A stretch of DNA of 64,000 nt, taken from contig JADJWD010000007.1 of the NCBI GenBank assembly GCA_016716535.1, positions 744,001 to 808,000 on the forward strand, read 5' to 3'. The number at the start of each line of letters is the position of its first letter. The first letter of the stretch is position 1. This DNA comes from Betaproteobacteria bacterium. Its GTDB lineage: Bacteria > Pseudomonadota > Gammaproteobacteria > Burkholderiales > Burkholderiaceae_C. The translations under genes and the position numbers were made by a program. The notes under the pieces were generated by a model. That model was not told the origin of the DNA. It saw only the letters and a list, made by a program, of their open reading frames with translations, and did no database searches. Shown here in pieces: positions 19,089 to 29,123 of this stretch.

Positions 19089-20018
19089 ATGACGCTGACG
19101 GAGCTGAAGTACATCGTCGCCGTGGCGCGCGAGCGCCACTTCGGGCGCGCCGCCGAGGCGTGCTTCGTGTCGCAGCCGACGCTGTCGGTGGCGATCAAGA
19201 AGCTCGAGGACGAACTCGACGTGAAGGTCTTCGAGCGCGGCGGCAGCGAGGTCACCGTCACGCCGCTCGGCGAGCAGATCGTTCGCCAGGCGCAGCAGGT
19301 GCTCGAGCAGGCCCACGCGATCAAGGAGATCGCCAAGACCGGCAAGGACCCGGTCAGCGGGCCGCTGAAGCTGGGCATCATCTACACGATCGGCCCGTAC
19401 CTGCTGCCTGACCTCGTGCGCGAGGCGATCAAGCGTGTGCCGCAGATGCCGCTGGTGCTGCAGGAGAACTTCACCGCCAAGCTGCTGGAGATGCTGCGCA
19501 CCGGCGAGCTGGACTGCGCGATCATGGCCGAGCCGTTTCCCGACACGGGTCTGGCCGTGGCGCCGTTGTACGACGAGCCCTTCGTCGCCGCGGTGCCGGC
19601 GGGCCACCCGTTCGCCCGGCGCAAGCAGCTCAGCGCCGAGGAGCTGAAGAACGAGACGATGCTGCTGCTGGGTACCGGGCACTGCTTTCGCGACCACGTG
19701 CTCGAGGTGTGCCCGGAGTACGCGCGCTTTGCCAGCGACGCCGAGGGTATCCGCAAGAGCTTCGAGGGCAGCAGCCTCGAGACAATCAAGTACATGGTCG
19801 CCTCGGGCATGGGCGTGACGGTGGTGCCGCAGCTGTCGCTGCCGCGCGACGGCACGACGCGCCAGGACCACGTGCGCTACATCAAGTTCGCGCCGCCCGT
19901 GCCGACGCGCCGCGTCGTCCTCGCCTGGCGGCGCAGCTTCCCGCGTTACGAAGCGATCGCGGCGCTGCGCAACTGCATCTACGCCTGCCCGCTGCCCGGC
20001 GTGACGAGGCTGACGTGA
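19089..20018 (+). CDS. oxyR: Hydrogen peroxide-sensing LysR regulator OxyR
   Basis: Peroxide-responsive transcription factor. The 309-residue protein has the LysR helix-turn-helix at residues 1-60 (MTLTELKYIVAVARERHFGR; SQPTLSVAIKKLEDELD). The two redox cysteines are at positions 199 and 208 within GHCFRDHVLEVC, the same numbers as in E. coli OxyR, so disulfide sensing is well supported. The regulatory domain contains ESSLET-like GSSLETIKYMVASGMGVTVVPQ. The start is fixed by the HTH. A hybrid sensor kinase begins 16 bases downstream, suggesting joint transcription; gshA nearby is a plausible but unproven target. Confidence 0.93.
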   Translation: MTLTELKYIVAVARERHFGRAAEACFVSQPTLSVAIKKLEDELDVKVFERGGSEVTVTPLGEQIVRQAQQVLEQAHAIKEIAKTGKDPVSGPLKLGIIYTIGPYLLPDLVREAIKRVPQMPLVLQENFTAKLLEMLRTGELDCAIMAEPFPDTGLAVAPLYDEPFVAAVPAGHPFARRKQLSAEELKNETMLLLGTGHCFRDHVLEVCPEYARFASDAEGIRKSFEGSSLETIKYMVASGMGVTVVPQLSLPRDGTTRQDHVRYIKFAPPVPTRRVVLAWRRSFPRYEAIAALRNCIYACPLPGVTRLT

Positions 20019-20034
20019 CGGGCGCCGCCTGCCC

Positions 20035-22746
20035 GTGAAGGCGTCGGCCGCCTCTGCCGCGGCCACGCCGCGCATCGACGGCGCGCCGGCCGCCCTCGCC
20101 GCGCTCGCCGCCGAGCGGCTGCGCCTGTACCGCGCCGGCAAGTGGTCGGCGATCGCCGGCCAGGTGATCATCGGCGCGCTCATGTTGTGGGTCGTGTACG
20201 GGCACGTGCCGCCGCGCGCGCAGGGGCTGGCCATCGCGGTCGTGCTCGTCGCGCTGGTCACGCGCGCCGTCAGCGACGCGCCATGGCGCGCGCGCGGCGG
20301 CCACCCAACGCCGGCCGCCGCCGAACTGAGCCGGACGCGCGCCGCCGTGCTCGGCACCGCGGCGGCGATGGGCTTCGCGGCGCTGTGGCTGTTTCCGGCC
20401 CGGCCGTTCGAGGCCCAGGTCTTCGTTACCTTCATGATGGCGGCGCTGGCCGCCGGCGCGTTGACGCTGACCTCGTTCGACCTCGGCGTCGCGCTTGCCT
20501 ACGCGCTGCTCGTGCTGGTGCCGGTGGTCGCACGGCTGCTCCTCGTCGGCACGCCGCCCGCCGTCGCCACCGGCGCCGCGGCCCTGCTGTTCGTCGCCTT
20601 CCTGGCCATCAACGGCCGGCGCGCGCAACGCAACATGCGCCTGACCATGGCCGTGCGCGAGGCCGACCAGCAGCGCACGGCGTCGCTGCTGGAAAGCCAG
20701 CGCCGGCTCGAGGATGCGACGGTCGAGCTGCGGCGCGCCGCGGAGGACCTGCGGCTGACGTTCGAGCACATGGAGCAGGGCATCTGGTGCCTCGGGGCGG
20801 ACGGGCGCACGAGCTTCTTCAACCGGCGCATGTGCGAGCTGACCGGCCTGCCCGAGGCCTTCATGGCCACGCGGCCGAGCGGCCCCGAGATCGCGCGCTA
20901 CCAGGAGGAGCACGGCCATTTCGACGGCGGCCAGCCGCAGCTGGAGGCGCCGGTGCGCGAGGGCATCCGGCGGTGGAGCCAGGGCGTGCCGGCACCGTTC
21001 CCGCCGCAGTACTTCCGCCGCACGCACCAGGGCAAGGTGCTCGACGTGAAGAGCACCGCCTTGCCCGGCGGCGGCTTCGTGCGCACGTATGCCGACGTGA
21101 CCGCCCTCGTCGAGGCCAACGAGCGCGTTGCCGACAGCGAGGCGCAGCAGCGCAAGCTCGCGCTGGTGGCCGCGCACACCGACGACGCGGTCGTCATCAC
21201 CGACCCCGAGCGCCGCATCGAGTGGGTCAATGCGGCGTTCACGCGCCTGTCGGGCTACCCGCTGGCCGAGGTGCTGGGGAGGCGCACCGGCGAGTTCCTG
21301 CGCGGACCACTCACCGACGCGGCGACGGCTGCGCGCATCGACGAGGCGTTGCGCCACGCGCAGAAGGCACACGGCGAGATCCTGCACTACCGCAAGGACG
21401 GCAGCAGCTACTGGTTCGCGCTCGAGACACACGCGGTGCGCGCCGACGACGGCCGCGTGCTGCAGTTCATCGGCGTCGGCCGCGACGTGACGGCGCGCCG
21501 CGAGGCCGACGCCGCGCTGCGCGCCGCGCGCGACGAGGCCGAGCGCGCCAGCCGCGCCAAGAGCGACTTCCTCTCGGCGATGAGCCACGAGCTGCGCACG
21601 CCGTTGAACGCCATCCTCGGCTTCGCGCAGCTGCTGCAAGCCAATACGCGCGAGCCGCTGCCGGCGCGCCAGCGCGAGTACGTGCGGCGCATCGGTGAAG
21701 CCGGCTCGCACCTGCTCGACCTGATCAACGACGTACTCGACCTGGCGCGCGTCGAGGCCGGACGTGAGGTCATCACGTTCGAGGCAGTGGCGCTGCCGCC
21801 GCTGGTGGCCGAGTGCCTGCGTCTGACGCGGCCGCTGGCCGCCGAGCGCGGCATCGAGGTCGCCGCGGCGCTGCCGGCCGGGCTGCCGCGCGTGCGTGCC
21901 GACCCGCTGCGCCTGAAGCAGGTGCTGCTGAACCTGCTGGCCAACGCCATCAAGTACAACCACCCTGCGGGCCGTGTGCGCCTGACCGGGAGCGTCACCG
22001 GCGGGCACGTCGACGTCGTCGTCAGCGACAGCGGGCCGGGGCTCGACTTGCAGGCGCAAGCGCGGCTGTTCACGGCCTTCGAGCGCCTGGGCGCCGAGCA
22101 CGGGCCGGTCGAAGGCGCCGGCGTCGGCCTGGTGCTGAGCCGGCGCCTGCTGGCGCTGATGCACGGCACGATCGAGGCGGCCAGCGAGCCGGGGCAGGGC
22201 AGTTGCTTCACGGTGACGCTGCCGGCGGCCACAGCCGACGAAAAGGAAGCGGCGGCTGCGCCAGCGGGCGCCCCGAGTGCCGCATCGGCTGCCGCCGCAG
22301 CCACGGCGTCGACACCCGCCGAGGCGACCCCCGACACCACCGCCGCCGCCCCCGGCGGCACCGTCCTCTACATCGAAGACAACCCGGTGAACCTGGTGCT
22401 GATGCAGTCGATGCTCGACGCGCTGCCCGGCGTGCGCCTGCTGCTGGCCGAGCGCGCCTTGCCGGGCCTGGCGCTGGCGCAAGCCGAGCGGCCGGACCTC
22501 ATCCTGCTCGACATCCAGCTGCCCGAAGTGGACGGCTACGAGGCGCTGCGCCGGCTGCGCGCCGACGCGCGCACGGCGGCGATCCCGGTCGTCGCGATCA
22601 GCGCCAACGCGATGCGCGGCGACATCGAGCGCGGCTTGGCCGCCGGCTTCGACGACTACATGACCAAGCCGCTGGATGTGGCGGCGCTGCGGGCGATGGT
22701 GCAGCAGCGCTTGTCGGCGGCGGCGCGGCGTCCACAGCGGCCATAA
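20035..22746 (+). CDS. Hybrid sensor histidine kinase/response regulator
   Basis: Membrane-bound hybrid kinase, 903 residues, starting with GTG. Order of domains: five to six membrane helices (about 35-200), coiled coil (about 205-240), PAS domain starting LTFEHMEQGIWCLGADG near 241, second PAS/PAC starting LALVAAHTDDAVVITD near 375, HisKA with the phospho-acceptor His518 in SHELRTPLNAILGF, HATPase with LLNLLANAIKYN and DSGPGLDL, an Ala/Thr-rich linker, and a receiver with Asp826 in LILLDIQLPEVDGYE. The signal is unknown. Because the receiver is fused, an output regulator or phosphotransfer protein is expected elsewhere. It closely follows oxyR. Confidence 0.92.
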   Translation: MKASAASAAATPRIDGAPAALAALAAERLRLYRAGKWSAIAGQVIIGALMLWVVYGHVPPRAQGLAIAVVLVALVTRAVSDAPWRARGGHPTPAAAELSRTRAAVLGTAAAMGFAALWLFPARPFEAQVFVTFMMAALAAGALTLTSFDLGVALAYALLVLVPVVARLLLVGTPPAVATGAAALLFVAFLAINGRRAQRNMRLTMAVREADQQRTASLLESQRRLEDATVELRRAAEDLRLTFEHMEQGIWCLGADGRTSFFNRRMCELTGLPEAFMATRPSGPEIARYQEEHGHFDGGQPQLEAPVREGIRRWSQGVPAPFPPQYFRRTHQGKVLDVKSTALPGGGFVRTYADVTALVEANERVADSEAQQRKLALVAAHTDDAVVITDPERRIEWVNAAFTRLSGYPLAEVLGRRTGEFLRGPLTDAATAARIDEALRHAQKAHGEILHYRKDGSSYWFALETHAVRADDGRVLQFIGVGRDVTARREADAALRAARDEAERASRAKSDFLSAMSHELRTPLNAILGFAQLLQANTREPLPARQREYVRRIGEAGSHLLDLINDVLDLARVEAGREVITFEAVALPPLVAECLRLTRPLAAERGIEVAAALPAGLPRVRADPLRLKQVLLNLLANAIKYNHPAGRVRLTGSVTGGHVDVVVSDSGPGLDLQAQARLFTAFERLGAEHGPVEGAGVGLVLSRRLLALMHGTIEAASEPGQGSCFTVTLPAATADEKEAAAAPAGAPSAASAAAAATASTPAEATPDTTAAAPGGTVLYIEDNPVNLVLMQSMLDALPGVRLLLAERALPGLALAQAERPDLILLDIQLPEVDGYEALRRLRADARTAAIPVVAISANAMRGDIERGLAAGFDDYMTKPLDVAALRAMVQQRLSAAARRPQRP

Positions 22747-22807
22747 CCCGCGAACGGCGCACGAGCCGGCGCGCCCGATAATTGCCGGTTCCCCTCGCTT
22801 CACGCCG

Positions 22808-24445
<1,638 letters not shown>

Positions 24446-24475
24446 GGGGCGACGGGTCGACGCCGGGCCGTCGCT

Positions 24476-25729
24476 CTACGCCAACCCCTCGTCCACCACC
24501 TCCACCCAGTGCCGCACCGGCGTCTCGGTGCCGCTTTGCAGGTGCTGGATGCAGCCGACGTTGGCGCTGACGATGGCGTCGACCTGGCCGGGGCCGGCGG
24601 GCTCGAGGTTGGCGAGCTTGCGGTCGCGCAGCGCGTACGCAAGCTCCGGCTGAAGCACGCTGTAGGTGCCGGCCGAGCCGCAGCAGAGGTGACTCTCGGC
24701 CGCGGCGAACGAAACATCGAAGCCGAGGTCGGCGAGCGCGCGCTCGACGCCGCCGCGCAGTTGCTGGCCGTGCTGCAGCGTGCATGGCGCGTGCCACGCG
24801 AGCTTGCGGCCGCGCGTGCCGTGCAGCTTCTTCGAAAGCGCCGGCACGATGTCCGGCAGCTGTTCCGAGAGGTCACGCGTCAGCGCGCTGACGCGCGCCG
24901 CCTTCGCCGCGTAGTCGGCGTCGTGCGCGAGCGCGTGGCCGTAGTCCTTGACGGTGACGCCGCAGCCCGAGGCGTTGATGACGATCGCCTCGACGGCGCC
25001 GGCGCTCGTCAGGCCCTCGACGAGCGGCCACCAGGCGTCGATGTTGCGGCGCATGTCGGCCAAGCCCCCGTCCACGTCGCCCAGGTGCGTGCGGATCGCG
25101 CCGCAGCAGCCGGCGCCGTCGGCGACGAGCACCTGGATGCCGGCGGCGTCGAGCACGCGCGCGGTGGCGCTGTTGATGTTGGGCGCCATCGCCGGCTGCA
25201 CGCAGCCCATCAGCATCAGCACCTTGCGCTTGTGCGTGCTCTGCGGCCAGAGGTTCGCGCGCGCCGATCCGCGTGCCGGCACCTTGTGCTTCAGCGCTGC
25301 GGGCAACAGCGGCCGCACGAGCTGGCCGGCCTTCATCGCCGGGCCGAAGAGCGGCGAGGTCAGCCCTTCCTTCAAGAGCCACCGCACGGCGCGTTCGCTC
25401 TTCGGGCGCTCGACGCGCGCTTCCACCACTTCGCGGCCGATGTCGACGAGGCGCCCGTACAGCACGCCGCTCGGGCAGGTGCTCTCGCAATTGCGGCAGG
25501 TGAGGCAGCGGTCGAGGTGCAGCTGCGTCGCGCGCGTCGGCGCGGCGCCTTCGAGCACCTGCTTGATCAGGTAGATGCGGCCGCGCGGGCCGTCCAGCTC
25601 GTCACCGAGCAGCTGGTAGGTCGGGCAGGTGGCGGTGCAGAAGCCGCAGTGCACGCACTTGCGCAGGATGGCCTCGGCCTCCTCGCCGGCGCGGGTGCCC
25701 TTGAACTCGGCGGCAAGCTGGGTTTGCAT
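24476..25729 (-). CDS. glcF: Glycolate oxidase iron-sulfur subunit GlcF
   Basis: Iron-sulfur subunit of the membrane-associated glycolate oxidase complex, passing electrons from GlcD to the respiratory chain. The 417-residue protein carries two 4Fe-4S motifs, CVHCGFCTATCPTY near residue 25 and CLTCRNCESTCPSG near residue 75. Two CCG-type cysteine-rich repeats follow: VLMLMGCVQPAM with GAGCCGAIRTHLG, and WHAPCTLQHGQQ with SHLCCGSAGTYS. It is the last gene of glcD-glcE-methyltransferase-glcF and is separated from the methyltransferase by 58 bases that include a short repeated GCGATGGAT. Confidence 0.94.
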   Translation of the reverse strand: MQTQLAAEFKGTRAGEEAEAILRKCVHCGFCTATCPTYQLLGDELDGPRGRIYLIKQVLEGAAPTRATQLHLDRCLTCRNCESTCPSGVLYGRLVDIGREVVEARVERPKSERAVRWLLKEGLTSPLFGPAMKAGQLVRPLLPAALKHKVPARGSARANLWPQSTHKRKVLMLMGCVQPAMAPNINSATARVLDAAGIQVLVADGAGCCGAIRTHLGDVDGGLADMRRNIDAWWPLVEGLTSAGAVEAIVINASGCGVTVKDYGHALAHDADYAAKAARVSALTRDLSEQLPDIVPALSKKLHGTRGRKLAWHAPCTLQHGQQLRGGVERALADLGFDVSFAAAESHLCCGSAGTYSVLQPELAYALRDRKLANLEPAGPGQVDAIVSANVGCIQHLQSGTETPVRHWVEVVDEGLA

Positions 25730-25787
25730 GCGGTGGGAAGACGCGATGGATGCGATGGATGCAGGTGAGGTGGGCCGTCAGGCCGGC

Positions 25788-26477
25788 TCAGGCCAATTCG
25801 TAGGTGAGGATCCAGTAGTGCGTGTGCGCGATCCACTGCGGCCGGCGTGCGCGCGGGCCGAGGTGCGACACCGCCTCGTCGAAACTCGGGAAGTTCTTCA
25901 GCACCTCGTGGCTGCTGCCGTCGTCGAGCGTGCGCTGCTGGTAGGTGTTGCCCTCGGCGTCGCTGCGCGCGATCGGCGTGCTGCTCGTCTGTACGTAGCT
26001 GTTGTCGAGGAAGACGACGCGCGCGCCGGGGGCGAGCCGGGCATGCAGCACGTCCAGCCAAGGCGCCAGGCGCGAAAGCGGCACGTGGCTCCACCAGCAG
26101 CCGGCGAAGGCGGCGTCGTAGAGGCCGTTCGCCAACGGCCCTGCCGTGAGATCGGCCAGCGTGTAGGCATCGATCTCGGCGAAGCGCACACACGCCGGCA
26201 TCGGCTTGGCACGCGCGATCGCCAGCGTCTCCTCGTTGATGTCGGTGGCCAGCCACTGCGCCGCAGCGCGTGCGCCATGCGGCGTCCACCAACCTGTGCC
26301 GCAGGCCACTTCGAGCACGGCGCGGCCTTCGAATTGCGCCGGCAGCCAGGCTTCCATCGCGCGCAGGTCGTCCTGCCGCTCGGGCTTGAAGTAGACGCGC
26401 TCGTAGTAGCTGGCGCGGCGCGCGTAGTAGTCGCGCATGTTCTCTACGACGGGCGTCGTTTCGATCATTTGAGCCAC
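25788..26477 (-). CDS. Class I SAM-dependent methyltransferase
   Basis: Methyltransferase of about 229 residues with a Rossmann-type fold. Motif I is VLEVACGTGWWTPHGA near residue 55, followed by the acidic LATDINEETLAIARAK and the strand ARVVFLDNSYV. The N-terminal NMRDYYARRASYYERVYF is typical of small-molecule methyltransferases of the UbiE-like class. The GTG at 26477 lies six bases after the glcE stop; an in-frame ATG nine bases later (MIETTP) is equally possible. It sits between glcE and glcF, where no methyltransferase is part of the standard system. Its substrate is unknown; small ketone or acid is possible. Confidence 0.88.
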   Translation of the reverse strand: MAQMIETTPVVENMRDYYARRASYYERVYFKPERQDDLRAMEAWLPAQFEGRAVLEVACGTGWWTPHGARAAAQWLATDINEETLAIARAKPMPACVRFAEIDAYTLADLTAGPLANGLYDAAFAGCWWSHVPLSRLAPWLDVLHARLAPGARVVFLDNSYVQTSSTPIARSDAEGNTYQQRTLDDGSSHEVLKNFPSFDEAVSHLGPRARRPQWIAHTHYWILTYELA

Positions 26478-26480
26478 GCC

Positions 26481-27599
26481 CTACAGATCGGGATAAAGCC
26501 GCCCCGGGTTGAACACCCGGTCGGGATCGAACGCGCGCTTCATGTCGCGGTGGATGCGCGCAAGCGGCGGCGCCAGCGGAGTGAAGACACCCACGCTCTT
26601 GTCGCGCGCACGAAAGAGCGTCGCGTGGCCGCCGACCGCCGCCGCGGCGTCGCGCACGGCTTGCGCCGGCATGCCGGTGCACAGCCATCGTTGCGCACCG
26701 CCCCACTCGACGAGTTGCTCGCCGGGCAGTTTGAGCGGCGGTGTCGTCGACGGCACCGCCAGCCGCCACAGGCTCGCGTGCCCTTTCACCGCCTCTTCGG
26801 CGCTGGTGAAGAACTCGTCGCGGTGGTCGCGCAGGCCGCGCCAGAAGGCCCCGGCCGTCGCCGGCTCGATGAGTTCGCCGCCGAGCTTCTTCGCGGCCGC
26901 CTGCACGGCCGCGGCGGCGCCGGCCAGGCGCACGACGAGCGCGCGCTCCCACCAGGCGCTGGCGTTCAGCGGCAGCGGCTCGCCGCCCCAGGTGTTCAGC
27001 CGCTTCAGCGCCTCGGCTTCTTCGAGGTCGAAGCGCAGCGTCGTCACGGCCGGCGCGCGCGGCAGCACCTTCAGCGACACCTCGAGGATGACGCCGAGCA
27101 CGCCGAGCGAGCCGGCGACCAGGCGCGAGACGTCGTAGCCGGCGACGTTCTTCATCACCTGGCCGCCGAAGCTCAGCACCTCGGCGCGGCCGTTGAGCAT
27201 CGTGAGGCCCAGCACGAAGTCGCGCACGCTGCCGACCGCGGCGCGCGCCGGGCCGGCGAGGCCGGCGGCGACCATGCCGCCCACCGTTCCTCCATTGCTG
27301 CCTCCGTCGGCAAAGCGCGGCGGCTCGAACGCCAGGCACTGATTGCGCTCGGCGAGCGCCGCTTCGAGGTCGGCCAGCGGCGTGCCGGCGCGCGCCGTGA
27401 CGACGAGTTCACTCGGCTCGTAGCTGCTGATGCCGGTGAGGTTCGCCAGCGACAGCGGCTCGTCGCCGCGCGCCGCTTCGCCGTAGAAGCCTTTCGTGCC
27501 GCCGCCGCGGATGTCGAGCGTCACCTTCCGCGCGCGCGCCGAGCGCACCTGTTCGATGAGCGGCGCGAGCACCGGGTCGTCGACCTGCACGCCCTCCAT
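26481..27599 (-). CDS. glcE: Glycolate oxidase FAD-binding subunit GlcE
   Basis: Second FAD-binding subunit of glycolate oxidase. The 372-residue protein has the N-terminal FAD-binding (type 4) domain: DIRGGGTKGFYG near residue 30, SYEPSELVVTARAGTPL, and GGSNGGTVGGMVAAGLAG near residue 100, then NVAGYDVSRLVAGSLGVLGVI. The C-terminus FDPDRVFNPGRLYPDL is a GlcE hallmark. Its ATG directly abuts the glcD stop with no gap, and its stop is six bases before the methyltransferase. Expression is probably coupled to glcD. Confidence 0.94.
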   Translation of the reverse strand: MEGVQVDDPVLAPLIEQVRSARARKVTLDIRGGGTKGFYGEAARGDEPLSLANLTGISSYEPSELVVTARAGTPLADLEAALAERNQCLAFEPPRFADGGSNGGTVGGMVAAGLAGPARAAVGSVRDFVLGLTMLNGRAEVLSFGGQVMKNVAGYDVSRLVAGSLGVLGVILEVSLKVLPRAPAVTTLRFDLEEAEALKRLNTWGGEPLPLNASAWWERALVVRLAGAAAAVQAAAKKLGGELIEPATAGAFWRGLRDHRDEFFTSAEEAVKGHASLWRLAVPSTTPPLKLPGEQLVEWGGAQRWLCTGMPAQAVRDAAAAVGGHATLFRARDKSVGVFTPLAPPLARIHRDMKRAFDPDRVFNPGRLYPDL

Positions 27600-29103
27600 C
27601 TAGAAGCGCTCCAGATGCGGGAAGGGCAGCAACCCCTTCTTCACATGCATCTTCCCGTACTCGGCGCAGCGGTGCAGCGTCGGGATCACCTTGCCCGGGT
27701 TCAGCGTGCCGGCGGGGTCGAAGGCGCGTTTCAGCGCCAGCATCTGCTCGAGCTCGGCGGGGCTGAACTGCACGCACATGCTCGCGAGTTTCTCGACGCC
27801 GACGCCGTGCTCGCCGGTGACGGTGCCGCCGAGCGCGACGCTCGTCTCGAGGATGTCGGCGCCGAACAGTTCGGCGCGGTGCAGCTGGTCGCCATCGTTG
27901 GCGTCGAAGAGGATCAGCGGATGCAGGTTGCCGTCGCCAGCATGGAAGACGTTGCAGCAGCGCAGACCGTACTTGTGCTCCATCTGCGCGATCGCAAGCA
28001 GGATGTCGGCCAGCCGCTTGCGCGGAATCGTCGAGTCCATGCACATGTAATCGGGGCTGATGCGGCCGCTGGCCGGGAACGCGTTCTTGCGCCCGCTCCA
28101 GAACTTCAGCCGCTGCGCCTCGTCGCGGCTGACCTCCATGCGCGTCGCGCCGGCACCGGCGAGCACCGCGAGCATGCGTTCGATCTCCTCGGCCACCTCC
28201 TCGGGCGTGCCGTCGCTTTCGCACAGCAGGATCGCGGCCGCGTCGAGGTCGTAACCGGCGTGCACGAAGTCCTCGACGGCGGCGGTCATCGGCTTGTCCA
28301 TCATCTCGAGGCCGGCGGGGATGATGCCCTCGGCGATGATCGCGGCCACCGCGTCGCCGGCTTTGCGGATGTCGTCGAAGCTGGCCATGATGCAGCGCGC
28401 GAGCTGCGGCTTCGGCGTCAGCCGCACGACGACCTCGGTGACGACGGCGAGCATGCCTTCGCTGCCGACGACCACCGCGAGCAGATCCAAACCCGCGGCG
28501 TCGAGCGCCTCGCTGCCGAACTCGACCGCCTCGCCCTCGGCGGTGAAGCCGCGCACCTTCAGCACGTTGTGCAGCGTCAGGCCGTATTTGAGGCAGTGCA
28601 CGCCGCCGGAGTTCTCGGCGACGTTGCCGCCGATCGTGCAGGCGATCTGGCTCGACGGGTCGGGCGCGTAGTAGAGACCGTGACGCGCCACCGCCTCGCT
28701 GATGGCGAGGTTGCGCACGCCGCACTGCACGGTGGCGGTGCGCGCGGCGCGGTCGATGGCGACGATGCGGTTGAACTTGGCCAGCGAGAGCGTCACGCCG
28801 TCGGCATGCGGCAGCGCGCCGCCCGACAAGCCCGGTGCCGGCGCCGCGCGCGACGACCGGCACCTTCAGCGCGTGGCAGGCGCGCAGCACCGCGGCGACC
28901 TGCGCCTCGCTTTCGGGCAGCACGACGACGAGCGGCTGCTGCCGATAGGCGGTGAGGCCGTCGCACTCGTAGGGCACGGTGTCCTCGCGCTGCGACAAGA
29001 GCGCGTGCGCCGGCACGAGCGGCGTCAATGCGGCGACGACTTCAGCGCGGCGGGTGGCGCGGGTGTCGGCGCGAGCTGCGGTGGGCAACAGCGTTTCGTT
29101 CAC
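27600..29103 (-). pseudogene. glcD: Glycolate oxidase FAD subunit GlcD, single-base frameshift
   Basis: Catalytic FAD subunit oxidising glycolate to glyoxylate. The gene is split between two frames. From the GTG at 29103 the first ~92 codons read through CDGLTAYRQQPLVVVLPESE to VPVVARGAGTGL. The frame then runs into VGRRAAACRR, while the expected SGGALPHADGVTLSLAKFNR continues one frame over and runs to 27600. One extra base in the CTTG at 28828-28829 explains this; removing it gives a normal 500-residue protein. The remaining part is intact: IGGNVAENSGGVHCLKYG, HAGDGNLHPLILFD and GEHGVGVEKL. Either a recent inactivating mutation or a sequencing error. Confidence 0.88.
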
Positions 29104-29123
29104 GGCGCGGTTCGGCAATCGAT

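Noticed and set aside
25629..28955. A 1108-codon plus-strand open frame across the glc region
   Set aside because: Antisense to glcD, glcE and the methyltransferase, all with conserved motifs; no domain in the translation.
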